From VRUE01 sp963817905 (lineage in GTDB: Bacteria > Actinomycetota > Thermoleophilia > Solirubrobacterales > 70-9), in assembly GCA_963817905.1 (NCBI GenBank), contig CAWFPS010000002.1, positions 496,001 through 560,000 on the forward strand: a DNA stretch of 64,000 nucleotides, read 5' to 3'. Under the pieces are notes generated by a model. That model ran no database searches. It was not told the origin of the DNA and saw nothing but the letters and a program-made list of their open reading frames with translations. Position numbers and translations under genes: made by a program. Shown one piece after another: positions 54,268-60,808 of the stretch. The number at the start of each line of letters is the position of its first letter. Within the stretch, counting starts at the first letter, position 1.

Positions 54268-54491
54268 TGATTACTGGTTACTTGAAGAGTCGAGGATGGA
54301 CACGCCTCGAAGGGACAATTTGGCTCATTGCACTGGCTTTTGTGATCGTCAGTGAGGTCTTGCTCGTCACCGGGGTGGTGGGACACTGGGCACTATTTCT
54401 CGGAGGTGCGATTCTCTTGGCCTTGGGCTTGATGCGGTATCGGGCCGAAACCGGGCAGAAGAGGCGAAACGGTATCGGTCACGGTGAGTGA
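54267..54491 (+). CDS. Two-helix membrane protein, candidate immunity protein of cassette 3
   Basis: 74 residues (MITGYLKSRGWTRLEGTIWL). Two transmembrane helices (about 17-37 and 41-58) and a basic C-terminal tail. The ATG shares a base with the upstream stop. Size and topology match the other candidate immunity proteins in this island. No family is recognised. Confidence 0.5.
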   Translation: MITGYLKSRGWTRLEGTIWLIALAFVIVSEVLLVTGVVGHWALFLGGAILLALGLMRYRAETGQKRRNGIGHGE

Positions 54492-54661
54492 GCGAGTCAA
54501 CCGCGAATTGGGTCATGGTATGGCAACAGTATGGCGCGGAAAGTTGGCGCTGCGCGGAGAAAGTAACTGATCGAGCAAGGCCGAAGGCTGGCCAGGTAGG
54601 CGTTGGGTGCGCCGTGTTGAAGTATGGCGAGGTGTCTACGGTCTTTGAAAGATGTAGCGGG

Positions 54662-55267
54662 CGATCAATCCCGCTCGGCTTGCGCGACCGCGCGATGTTG
54701 GAGCTTCTCTACGCGACCGGCGTGCGCCGCGCCGAGCTGGCGAGCCTCGCGGTCTTCGACCTCGACCTGGAGCGCCGCGCCCTAATGGTGCGCGAAGGCA
54801 AGGGCCGCAAGGACCGCATGATCCCCACCGGCGAGCGTGCCGTCATCTGGTGCGAGCGCTACCTCGCAGAGGCCCGCCCCGAGCTGGTCGGGCACTCCGA
54901 CAACGGCTACCTCTTCCTCACCGTCACCGGCCAGAAGATCTACACCGAGAACCTCAGCCGCCACGTCCCCTCCTACATCAAGCGCGCCGGCATCACCAAG
55001 CCCGGCTCCTGCCACCTCTTCCGTCACACGATGGCGACCCTGATGCTCGAAGGCGGCGCCGACATCCGCTACGTCCAGCAGATGCTCGGCCACTCCGACA
55101 TCTCAAGCACCCAGATCTACACCCGCGTCTCCCTGCGCGCCCTGGAGGCGGTTCACTCGGCTACGCATCCGGGGACCGCAAACGAGCCACGCGGGGAGCG
55201 TGGGGAGGGTCGCGAAATGAAAGGATCGCGCTCATGCCGCGCATCAGCAGCTTCTTCGGAATCGTGA
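54662..55267 (+). pseudogene. Truncated tyrosine recombinase, N-terminal half lost
   Basis: From IPLGLRDRAMLELLYATGVR onward it is colinear with the catalytic domain of the integrase at 48652, including GKGRKDRMIP, CHLFRHTMATLML and MLGHSDISSTQIYTRV, but the N-terminal DNA-binding domain is missing. The open frame extends upstream to 54488 with unrelated codons, so a chimeric protein could be made. All visible catalytic residues are kept. It is probably a relic of a second integrative unit. Confidence 0.8.
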
Positions 55268-55494
55268 TCACGATGTACCACGACGATCACGGCCTTCCCC
55301 ATTTCCACGCCCAGCACGCTGATGGGCACGCCAAGATCAGGATCGACACCCTGGAACCTATCGAGAGCAATCTCCCGCGCCGCCAGCACCGTTTCGTGCT
55401 CGCCTGGGCCGAGCTTCATCAGGCCGAGCTCGAAGAGAACTGGCATCTCGCCCGCGCAGGTGGCACACTTCAAGAGATCGAGCCGCTCCGATGA
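55234..55494 (+). CDS. DUF4160 protein
   Basis: 86 residues (MPRISSFFGIVITMYHDDHG). DUF4160 landmarks are the ISSFFGIVITMYHDDHGLPH start and the HFHAQHADGHAKIRID segment with its histidine cluster. It overlaps the DUF2442 gene start as ATGA; DUF4160-DUF2442 pairs are frequent and have been proposed as toxin-antitoxin modules. It overlaps the 3' end of the truncated integrase frame. The biochemical role is unknown. Confidence 0.85.
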   Translation: MPRISSFFGIVITMYHDDHGLPHFHAQHADGHAKIRIDTLEPIESNLPRRQHRFVLAWAELHQAELEENWHLARAGGTLQEIEPLR

Positions 55495-55769
55495 ACGTGC
55501 CGAGCTACTACATCACCGACGCGACCGTGGTTGACCACGGCGTCCTTCGCCTGGTCTTCGCCGATGGCCTCAGCGGCGAGGTGGAGATCATCAGTCGCAT
55601 GCGCGGCCCGGTCTTCGATCGCGCCCGCACCGCCGAGGGATTCTCCGAGGCCTTCGTCGATGCCGAGATCGGCACCGTCGCCTGGCCGGGAGGCGCCGAC
55701 CTCGCGCCGGACACGCTGTACGAGCGCGTGCGCTCAGGCGCTTGGCCGGTCGATGTCGTAGCAGCCTGA
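55491..55769 (+). CDS. DUF2442 protein
   Basis: 92 residues. The pattern ATVVDHGVLRLVFADGLSGE, then RMRGPVFDRARTAEGFSEAF and TVAWPGGADLAPDTLYER, matches DUF2442 (NE0471-like N-terminal domain). Its start overlaps the DUF4160 stop, so the two are translationally coupled. It is likely the partner, perhaps the antitoxin, of the pair. Confidence 0.85.
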   Translation: MNVPSYYITDATVVDHGVLRLVFADGLSGEVEIISRMRGPVFDRARTAEGFSEAFVDAEIGTVAWPGGADLAPDTLYERVRSGAWPVDVVAA

Positions 55770-55831
55770 GCTGGCGACCCTGATCGGCTCGGATCGCCTT
55801 GCCGACAACCCGCTCCGCTACCTTTGTCGCC

Positions 55832-56149
55832 ATGGTGTCTCGCAACCTGATCGACCAGGCCGGGAAGACGCTCGCAGAGGTCGCCGGCCCGGACTCGACT
55901 GTGATCCTCTTCGGCTCCCATGCACGCGGTGAGGCAAGCGCGGACAGCGATGTCGATTTCCTCGTCATCGAGCCGGTCGTAGCGAACCGGCTCGAAGAGT
56001 GGGAGCGGCTGCGGCGAGCCCTGAAGGACTTTCCCACGCCAGTCGACATCGTCGTCGTGGACGAGGCGCGCGCGGCGCGGCGCGCAAAGGTGCCGGGGAC
56101 CATGGTCCACCACGCCATGCGCGACGGTCAGGTTCTTGCCCACGCCTGA
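55832..56149 (+). CDS. MNT-type nucleotidyltransferase (antitoxin of a HEPN-MNT pair)
   Basis: 105 residues. The minimal nucleotidyltransferase motif is FGSHARGEASADSDVDFLVI (GS followed by DxD), with a third acidic residue in VDIVVVDE. In HEPN-MNT systems the MNT protein AMPylates and so neutralises the HEPN ribonuclease. It overlaps the HEPN gene by 14 bp. The ATG at 55832 was chosen; no strong ribosome-binding site is visible. Confidence 0.85.
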   Translation: MVSRNLIDQAGKTLAEVAGPDSTVILFGSHARGEASADSDVDFLVIEPVVANRLEEWERLRRALKDFPTPVDIVVVDEARAARRAKVPGTMVHHAMRDGQVLAHA

Positions 56150-56552
56150 GCAGATCGAGGTCGCGGAGCTGCTCGCGCGGCTTGCGCGAATCGACCTGGA
56201 GACCGCCGAGAAGCTCGCTCCCGATCCCGAGATGGATGACCGCCCCGTGGGCTTTCACGCCCAGCAAGCCGTCGAGAAGGCCGTGAAGGTCGCCTTGACG
56301 CTGGAAGGCATCGACTTCACAAGGACACACGACCTCGAACACCTGCTGGGGCTTGCCGGCAAGCACTCGATCGCCCTGGAGCCGGAGTTCGAGTCCGCCT
56401 CCTGGCTGACTCCTTGGGCCGTCGAATTCCGGTACGACGACGATCCAATCGAGACGCTCGATCGCAAACGGGCAATTGTCACTGCCGGTGCAGCGGTTGC
56501 CTGGTGTGAGGAGCTGCTCCCGAGCGGCCCAACGCCGCAGGCTCCCGGGTAG
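56136..56552 (+). CDS. HEPN-domain protein (toxin of a HEPN-MNT pair)
   Basis: 138 residues with a TTG start. All-helical HEPN fold; the catalytic RNase motif R-x4-H is present as RPVGFH in DDRPVGFHAQQAVEKAVKVA. The segment IDFTRTHDLEHLLGLAGKH is typical of the family. With the upstream MNT gene it forms a two-gene toxin-antitoxin module. It sits in the cargo position between the truncated integrase and the leader of cassette 4. Confidence 0.85.
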   Translation: MPTPEQIEVAELLARLARIDLETAEKLAPDPEMDDRPVGFHAQQAVEKAVKVALTLEGIDFTRTHDLEHLLGLAGKHSIALEPEFESASWLTPWAVEFRYDDDPIETLDRKRAIVTAGAAVAWCEELLPSGPTPQAPG

Positions 56553-56659
56553 CCGCCCTGTAGACAAGACCTTGCGCGATCTGCCGAGGGTTGAGAGACT
56601 CCACAGCGTCATGCCCGCATATGGCGTTACCCCACCCGCTGTTCTGCTTTCCGAGCCTG

Positions 56660-56775
56660 AAAACCGCGCCGGGGATTTTTCTCGCGCGATCGGCCCGCCC
56701 GACTGTGTCTTCAACCCCGAAATCCCCCATCGCAGTTGGGATAGGAGGGATTGATTGTACGAAACCGTGGCGGAT
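56660..56775 (+). promoter_or_regulatory. Conserved leader of RHS cassette 4
   Basis: Gap-free match to the leader at 50575: an identical 24-base block at 56660-56683, CATCGCAG 68 bases later and TGTACGAAACCG 96 bases later. Here a good AGGAGG site (56744-56749) precedes the TTG start at 56755; in cassette 2 the same position has degenerated. This supports the leader as a real expression signal. Confidence 0.7.
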
Positions 56776-57825
56776 GGAACACTTACCGGCTACTACGTTA
56801 ACGACCTGACCCGCTCCCAGGCCCAGGACGGGATAACCAACACCTACGAGCTCGACGCCTCGCTCCGGCAGCGCGAACGCACCCGCGAAGGAGGCGAAGA
56901 AGAAGGCCCAGGCGCCGGAGAAGGCGCCGAGATCTATCACTACGCCGGCGGCTCGGACTCACCGTCTTGGACCCAGGAAGGCGAAGCCTGGACCCGCTCG
57001 ATCGGCGCGATGGGCGGCAGCCTGGGAGCGATCCAGAAGAGCACCGGCGAAGTCACCCTGCAACTCGCCGATATGCACGGCGACACGATCGCCAGCGTTG
57101 AAGACGACTCCGAAGCCAAAGAACTACTCGACACTCAGCGCTTCGACGAGTTCGGCGACCCCCTTAGCAGCGGCTTCCTGCAAGGCGGCGACGCCGAATA
57201 CGGCTGGCTTGGCGCCAAGGGGAGGCGGACCCAGCTCCCTTCCGGCGTGATCCAGATGGGCGTGCGGAGCTACGTGCCGACCCTCGGTCGCTTCCTCAGC
57301 CCCGACCCGGTAAAGGGCGGCTCGGCCAACGCCTATGACTATGCCGATCAGGATCCGGTGAACGACGCCGATTTGACTGGGGAATGCAACAAGAAGCATC
57401 CCTGCAACTGCCCGTGCCGGCCCGGGAGGCAGATCAGGAGGCAACAAAAGAGAACCGCGCGCAGGGCGAGACGCAACGGCGTCGCGGTGGTAAGACCCAG
57501 GAGATGCACCGCCCCGGGGTGTACAGCCGGCTGGGGCAACGGCACGAATCAAACATTTGACGACGTAAAGCGGAGCGTTGTTCATGCCGCCGTGACGTTC
57601 ATAAGGGGGAAAAGTCTCTTGACTGGAACTGCCGTTGAGAACGCGATCCTTGGATCCCTTGGGCAACGCGCTAAGGGGTACGGCGGTTGTATTTCAAAGG
57701 TCGCAAAGGGAGCTACTGAAATTCCCAGCAGTATCTTTGACTTGGGAAAGCGCGGCTTGGCGGCAGGTTGGAGCTGGTTGGCCACCAACTGCGTCATTGG
57801 GGGCAAGGACGCCTACGAGCATTGA
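56755..57825 (+). CDS. Stand-alone RHS core cassette 4 with toxin-like tip
   Basis: 356 residues with a TTG start and AGGAGG upstream. The core (about 1-210) matches the main RHS end: YYVNDLTRSQAQDGITNTYE, IYHYAGGSDSPSW, STGEVTLQLADMHGD, DPVKGGSANAYDYADQDP. Compared with cassette 2 it lacks about 27 codons after YETVADGT. The tip (about 212-356) starts with a CNCPCRP cysteine cluster and a very basic stretch (RQIRRQQKRTARRARRN), then helical and hydrophobic segments (FIRGKSLLTGTAVENAILGS, RGLAAGWSWLATNC). No immunity-like gene follows; a short RHS-core remnant and an ISL3 remnant follow instead. Confidence 0.8.
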   Translation: MYETVADGTLTGYYVNDLTRSQAQDGITNTYELDASLRQRERTREGGEEEGPGAGEGAEIYHYAGGSDSPSWTQEGEAWTRSIGAMGGSLGAIQKSTGEVTLQLADMHGDTIASVEDDSEAKELLDTQRFDEFGDPLSSGFLQGGDAEYGWLGAKGRRTQLPSGVIQMGVRSYVPTLGRFLSPDPVKGGSANAYDYADQDPVNDADLTGECNKKHPCNCPCRPGRQIRRQQKRTARRARRNGVAVVRPRRCTAPGCTAGWGNGTNQTFDDVKRSVVHAAVTFIRGKSLLTGTAVENAILGSLGQRAKGYGGCISKVAKGATEIPSSIFDLGKRGLAAGWSWLATNCVIGGKDAYEH

Positions 57826-57841
57826 TGGCTGAGAGGCATTT

Positions 57842-57865
57842 GCCGAATACGGGCTGGCTCGGCGC
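57842..57865 (+). repeat. Remnant of the RHS core after cassette 4
   Basis: GCCGAATACGGGCTGGCTCG (continuing GCGC) equals the RHS segment coding AEYGWLGA except for one inserted base. It marks a former RHS copy that was lost behind cassette 4, together with any immunity gene. Confidence 0.6.
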
Positions 57866-57942
57866 TAGTTCGCCGGCAGGGGCGGGGCTGCCGCGAGTGT
57901 CTGATCACGCAAAACTGTCGCTGGGACCTGTCACCGAAAAAC

Positions 57943-58094
57943 GACTCTCCTGACGTGTCCGTGGGTCACGTAATGGTGGCTCTCCCCGGCAGCTGAGGAC
58001 ACAGCCCGCCGAACTTCAACATCGCCAGGGAGATCAGTGCCTGGGCTGAATGAAAGCCGAAGGCACGGTGGGCAATCTGACGTTTTAGACTCTC
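57943..58094 (-). pseudogene. ISL3-family transposase remnant with IS end
   Basis: On the minus strand 58094-57966 reads ESLKRQIAHRAFGFHSAQAL then ISLAMLKFGGLCPQLPGRAT, the typical C-terminus of ISL3 transposases, to a TGA. The outer bases ACTCTCCTGACGTGTCCGTG (57944-57963) match the left end of the ISL3 element at 52307. Only about 150 bp are left. It marks the distal edge of the island, next to the phosphate genes. Confidence 0.75.
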
Positions 58095-58175
58095 GGCCCG
58101 GCTGCGCCGAGCTGTAGTTGGCGAACGACGCTGTTGTCTGACCAGCAGCGGGTCCGAGCAGCTACGGTCTCGGCC

Positions 58176-58219
58176 GATTCACAAGTAGTTCACAGCAGTT
58201 TTACGGTCGCGTAACGGCT
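58176..58219 (+). promoter_or_regulatory. PHO-box-like 11-bp direct repeats before the winged-helix gene
   Basis: Consecutive 11-bp units GATTCACAAGT, AGTTCACAGCA, GTTTTACGGTC and GCGTAACGGCT share the (G)TTCAC core at the first two positions and decay in the last two. This spacing is that of PhoP/PhoB-binding PHO boxes in Actinobacteria. It fits phosphate control of the genes downstream. Confidence 0.55.
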
Positions 58220-58250
58220 CCTCGTCCCGCTGCGGCCATCCTCGCCGTAG

Positions 58251-58538
58251 ATGTTGGAGATCAGGCCCGAGGAGCACGCTGCGCTTGTCGACGGCCGCCC
58301 GCTCAGTCTGACCGTCCGCGAGTTGCAGTTGCTGAGCACGCTGGCGGCTAACCCGCAGCGCATCCTCACCCGGGAGGAGCTCTACGCGCAGGTCTGGGGG
58401 CGGGAGCCGCGCCATGACGACCGCTCGGTCGACGTCTATGTCAGTCGCTTGCGCTCGAAGCTGGGCGAGGCGCTGCCGGGGCAGAGCCTGATCCACACCC
58501 ACAGCGGCATCGGCTACCGCTTCTCGCCCGAGGGATGA
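58251..58538 (+). CDS. Receiver-less PhoB/OmpR-type winged-helix protein
   Basis: 95 residues. The whole protein is a PhoB-type DNA-binding domain: LTVRELQLLSTLAANPQRIL, VWGREPRHDDRSVDVYVSRL and HTHSGIGYRFSPEG. No phospho-acceptor domain is encoded, and a stop codon precedes the ATG directly, so it is not a visible frameshift of a longer regulator. It lies between PHO-box-like repeats and pstS and probably regulates the pst operon, perhaps by competing or partnering with a full-length regulator such as the one at 34100. An origin by truncation at the adjacent ISL3 remnant is possible. Confidence 0.8.
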   Translation: MLEIRPEEHAALVDGRPLSLTVRELQLLSTLAANPQRILTREELYAQVWGREPRHDDRSVDVYVSRLRSKLGEALPGQSLIHTHSGIGYRFSPEG

Positions 58539-58552
58539 GCGTATCCAGGGGC

Positions 58553-58573
58553 TTTTTACATCTTTTTCACAAT
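58553..58573 (+). promoter_or_regulatory. PHO-box-like repeats before pstS
   Basis: TTTTTACATCT and TTTTCACAATC are adjacent 11-bp units with ACA repeated 11 bp apart. They lie about 100 bp before the pstS start, in the spacer after the winged-helix gene. Confidence 0.4.
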
Positions 58574-58676
58574 CCCGATACAGCCAGGTAACAAGCTGTC
58601 GGAAGCACGCTGAGAGTGTGGCTGCGGGCTGGCCGTTCCGGCTTGCTCTCGTGCCCAACGACGAAAAGGAGTTCGT

Positions 58677-59768
58677 GTGAGTCCCTCTAGATGGTTGGCC
58701 ATTTTCGCCTCACTGGCCGTCCTCGCCCTGGCAGTCTCGGCCTGTGGCAGCAGCGACAGCGGCAGCTCGTCCGGTGAACTTTCCGGCCAGTTGGCAGGCG
58801 CCGGGTCCAGTGCCCAGGAGGCCGCCCAGGAAGCCTGGAGAGCCGAATTCGAGAACGAAAACTCCGGCGTGACGATCTCCTATGACCCCGTCGGCTCCGG
58901 TGGCGGCCGGGAGCAGTTCGTCGCCGGCGGTGTTGCCTACGCGGGCAGCGACGCGGCGCTCGAAGAAGAAGAAGGCGAGCTGAAGAATGCGCTCGACCGC
59001 TGCAAGCCCGGCCAGCTGATCGAGATCCCGGTCTACGTCTCGCCGATCGCGGTCGTCTACAACCTCTCCGGCGTCGAATCGCTGCAGCTCTCGCCGGAAA
59101 CGCTGGCGAAGATCTTCAACCAGGAAATCACCAGCTGGGACGACAAGGCGATTGCCGCCGACAACCCGGGCGTCGAACTGCCCGGCACCCGCATCACCCC
59201 GGTCAACCGCTCCGATGAGTCGGGCACGACCGAGAACTTCGTCGACTACCTCTCCAAGGTCGTCCCCTCGGTCTGGACCTACGAAGTGAGCGGTGACTGG
59301 CCGGTCAAGGGCGGCGAGGCCGCTCAGGGCACCTCCGGCGTGGTCGAAGCGGTCACGGCCGGCGACGGCGCGATCGGCTACGCCGACGCCAGCCAGGCCG
59401 GCGAACTCGGCGTCGCCTCGATCGAGGTCGGCAGCGAATACGTCGAACCGACCGCCGAAGCGGCCGCCGCGATCCTCGACGAGTCGCCCGCGGACAAGGC
59501 GATCGCGAAGTCGCCCTACATGTTCCCCTTCGAACTCGATCGCAAGACCGAAGCCGAAGGCACCTACCCGATCGTGCTCACCTCCTACCTGCTGGCCTGC
59601 ACCAAGTACGGATCGGCCAGCGAGGCGGCGATCGTCAAGGGCTACCTCGAATACGTGATCAGCCCCGAAGGGCAGGAAGTCGCGGCGGAAAACGCCGGCT
59701 CGGCCCCGCTCTCGGCTGCGCTGACCGAAAAGATCGAACCGGCCGTCGCAGCAATCGAAGCCGGCTAG
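58677..59768 (+). CDS. pstS: Phosphate ABC transporter substrate-binding lipoprotein
   Basis: 363 residues with a GTG start and AAAAGGAG upstream. Lipoprotein signal with lipobox AVSAC at about residues 19-23, followed by a Ser/Gly linker. The phosphate-binding residues are in GAGSSAQEAAQEAW, YDPVGSGGGREQFVAG and NRSDESGTTENFVDYL, all standard PstS segments; the NQEITSWDD segment also matches. It captures inorganic phosphate outside the membrane for PstCAB. A strong hairpin separates it from pstC and probably sets the excess of PstS over the membrane parts. Confidence 0.95.
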   Translation: MSPSRWLAIFASLAVLALAVSACGSSDSGSSSGELSGQLAGAGSSAQEAAQEAWRAEFENENSGVTISYDPVGSGGGREQFVAGGVAYAGSDAALEEEEGELKNALDRCKPGQLIEIPVYVSPIAVVYNLSGVESLQLSPETLAKIFNQEITSWDDKAIAADNPGVELPGTRITPVNRSDESGTTENFVDYLSKVVPSVWTYEVSGDWPVKGGEAAQGTSGVVEAVTAGDGAIGYADASQAGELGVASIEVGSEYVEPTAEAAAAILDESPADKAIAKSPYMFPFELDRKTEAEGTYPIVLTSYLLACTKYGSASEAAIVKGYLEYVISPEGQEVAAENAGSAPLSAALTEKIEPAVAAIEAG

Positions 59769-59784
59769 GAAAAGGTCGCATTGA

Positions 59785-59831
59785 GCGCACGTACCCAGGG
59801 GCCCCGTCGCACGCGACGGGGCCCCGTGCGC
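59785..59831 (+). terminator. Intercistronic hairpin between pstS and pstC (attenuator)
   Basis: GGGGCCCCGTCG (59798-59809) pairs perfectly with CGACGGGGCCCC (59814-59825) around a tetraloop; an outer stem GCGCAC/GTGCGC (59785-59790 and 59826-59831) adds length. It lies inside the operon, so partial termination or mRNA stabilisation of pstS is likely. Confidence 0.8.
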
Positions 59832-59849
59832 TTTGATCGAAGCTGAGTC

Positions 59850-60806
59850 TTGGAGGCCCGGGTCGACACCACTACCAACGCGGGCCAAATCCTCGCCGCA
59901 GCCAGCGGTGGCGGGCGCCGCTGGGGCGACCGGATCTTCTCCAACCTCTCCGTCGCCGCCGCGGTGACGATTCTCGCCCTGCTGGCCGGGGTCGCCTTCT
60001 TCCTCCTGGTCGAAGCCCTGCCGGCGGTCGAAGCGAGCCCGGCTGAGCTGCCCGGTGACAAGAGCCTGGTCGACTACATCGCCCCGCTCGCCTTCGGCAC
60101 CGTGCTCGCGGCGTCGATAGCGGTCGTGATCGCGGTGCCGCTGGCGGTTGCCGTGGCGCTCTTCATCACCCACATCGCGCCGCCGCGGCTGGTGCTCGTG
60201 CTCGGTTACCTGGTCGACCTGCTCGCCGCGATCCCCAGCATCGTCTACGGCCTCTGGGGCATCTTCGTGCTCGGCCCGGCAGCGGTCGGCCCGATGCAGT
60301 GGCTGGAACAAAAGCTCGGCTTCATCCCCTTCTTCGAAGGCCCCGCCTCGGCCACCGGCCGCACGATGCTGGTCGCCGGCCTGGTCCTGACCGTGATGAT
60401 CCTGCCGATCGTCTCCGCCGTCGCCCGTGAGGTCTTCTCGCAGGCGCCGCGCAAGCTGCAGGAAGGCGCCCTCGCCCTGGGCGCGACGCGCTGGGAGATG
60501 ATCAAGATGACGGTCCTGCCCTTCGGCAAGTCCTCGATTATCAGCGGCGCGATGCTCGGCCTCGGCCGGGCGCTGGGCGAGACGATGGCGGTGACGATCA
60601 TCCTCTCGGTCTCGGGCGTCGTCAGCTTCAACCTGATCAGCCAGGCCAATCCCTCGACGATCGCCGCCAACATCGCCCTTGACTTCCCCGAGTCCTCCGG
60701 CCTCGCGATCAACACCCTGATCGCCTCCGGCCTCGTCCTCTTCGCGATCACCCTCGTAACCAACCTCGGCGCCCGGGCGATCATCTCCCGTCAAAACATC
60801 CAGTAG
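59850..60806 (+). CDS. pstC: Phosphate ABC transporter permease PstC
   Basis: 318 residues with a TTG start. Six membrane helices are visible, with the ABC-permease EAA loop ALALGATRWEMIKMTVLPFG and the GLGRALGETMAVTII segment typical of PstC. It forms the channel with PstA. The start codon is uncertain: GGAGG overlaps the TTG itself, so initiation slightly downstream is possible although no standard start is well placed. It is followed 2 bp later by pstA. Confidence 0.93.
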   Translation: MEARVDTTTNAGQILAAASGGGRRWGDRIFSNLSVAAAVTILALLAGVAFFLLVEALPAVEASPAELPGDKSLVDYIAPLAFGTVLAASIAVVIAVPLAVAVALFITHIAPPRLVLVLGYLVDLLAAIPSIVYGLWGIFVLGPAAVGPMQWLEQKLGFIPFFEGPASATGRTMLVAGLVLTVMILPIVSAVAREVFSQAPRKLQEGALALGATRWEMIKMTVLPFGKSSIISGAMLGLGRALGETMAVTIILSVSGVVSFNLISQANPSTIAANIALDFPESSGLAINTLIASGLVLFAITLVTNLGARAIISRQNIQ

Positions 60807-60808
60807 CG

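Noticed and set aside
57768..57953. Small frame after cassette 4 as its immunity gene
   Set aside because: It overlaps the cassette end and the RHS remnant, has no membrane segment, and reads through debris.
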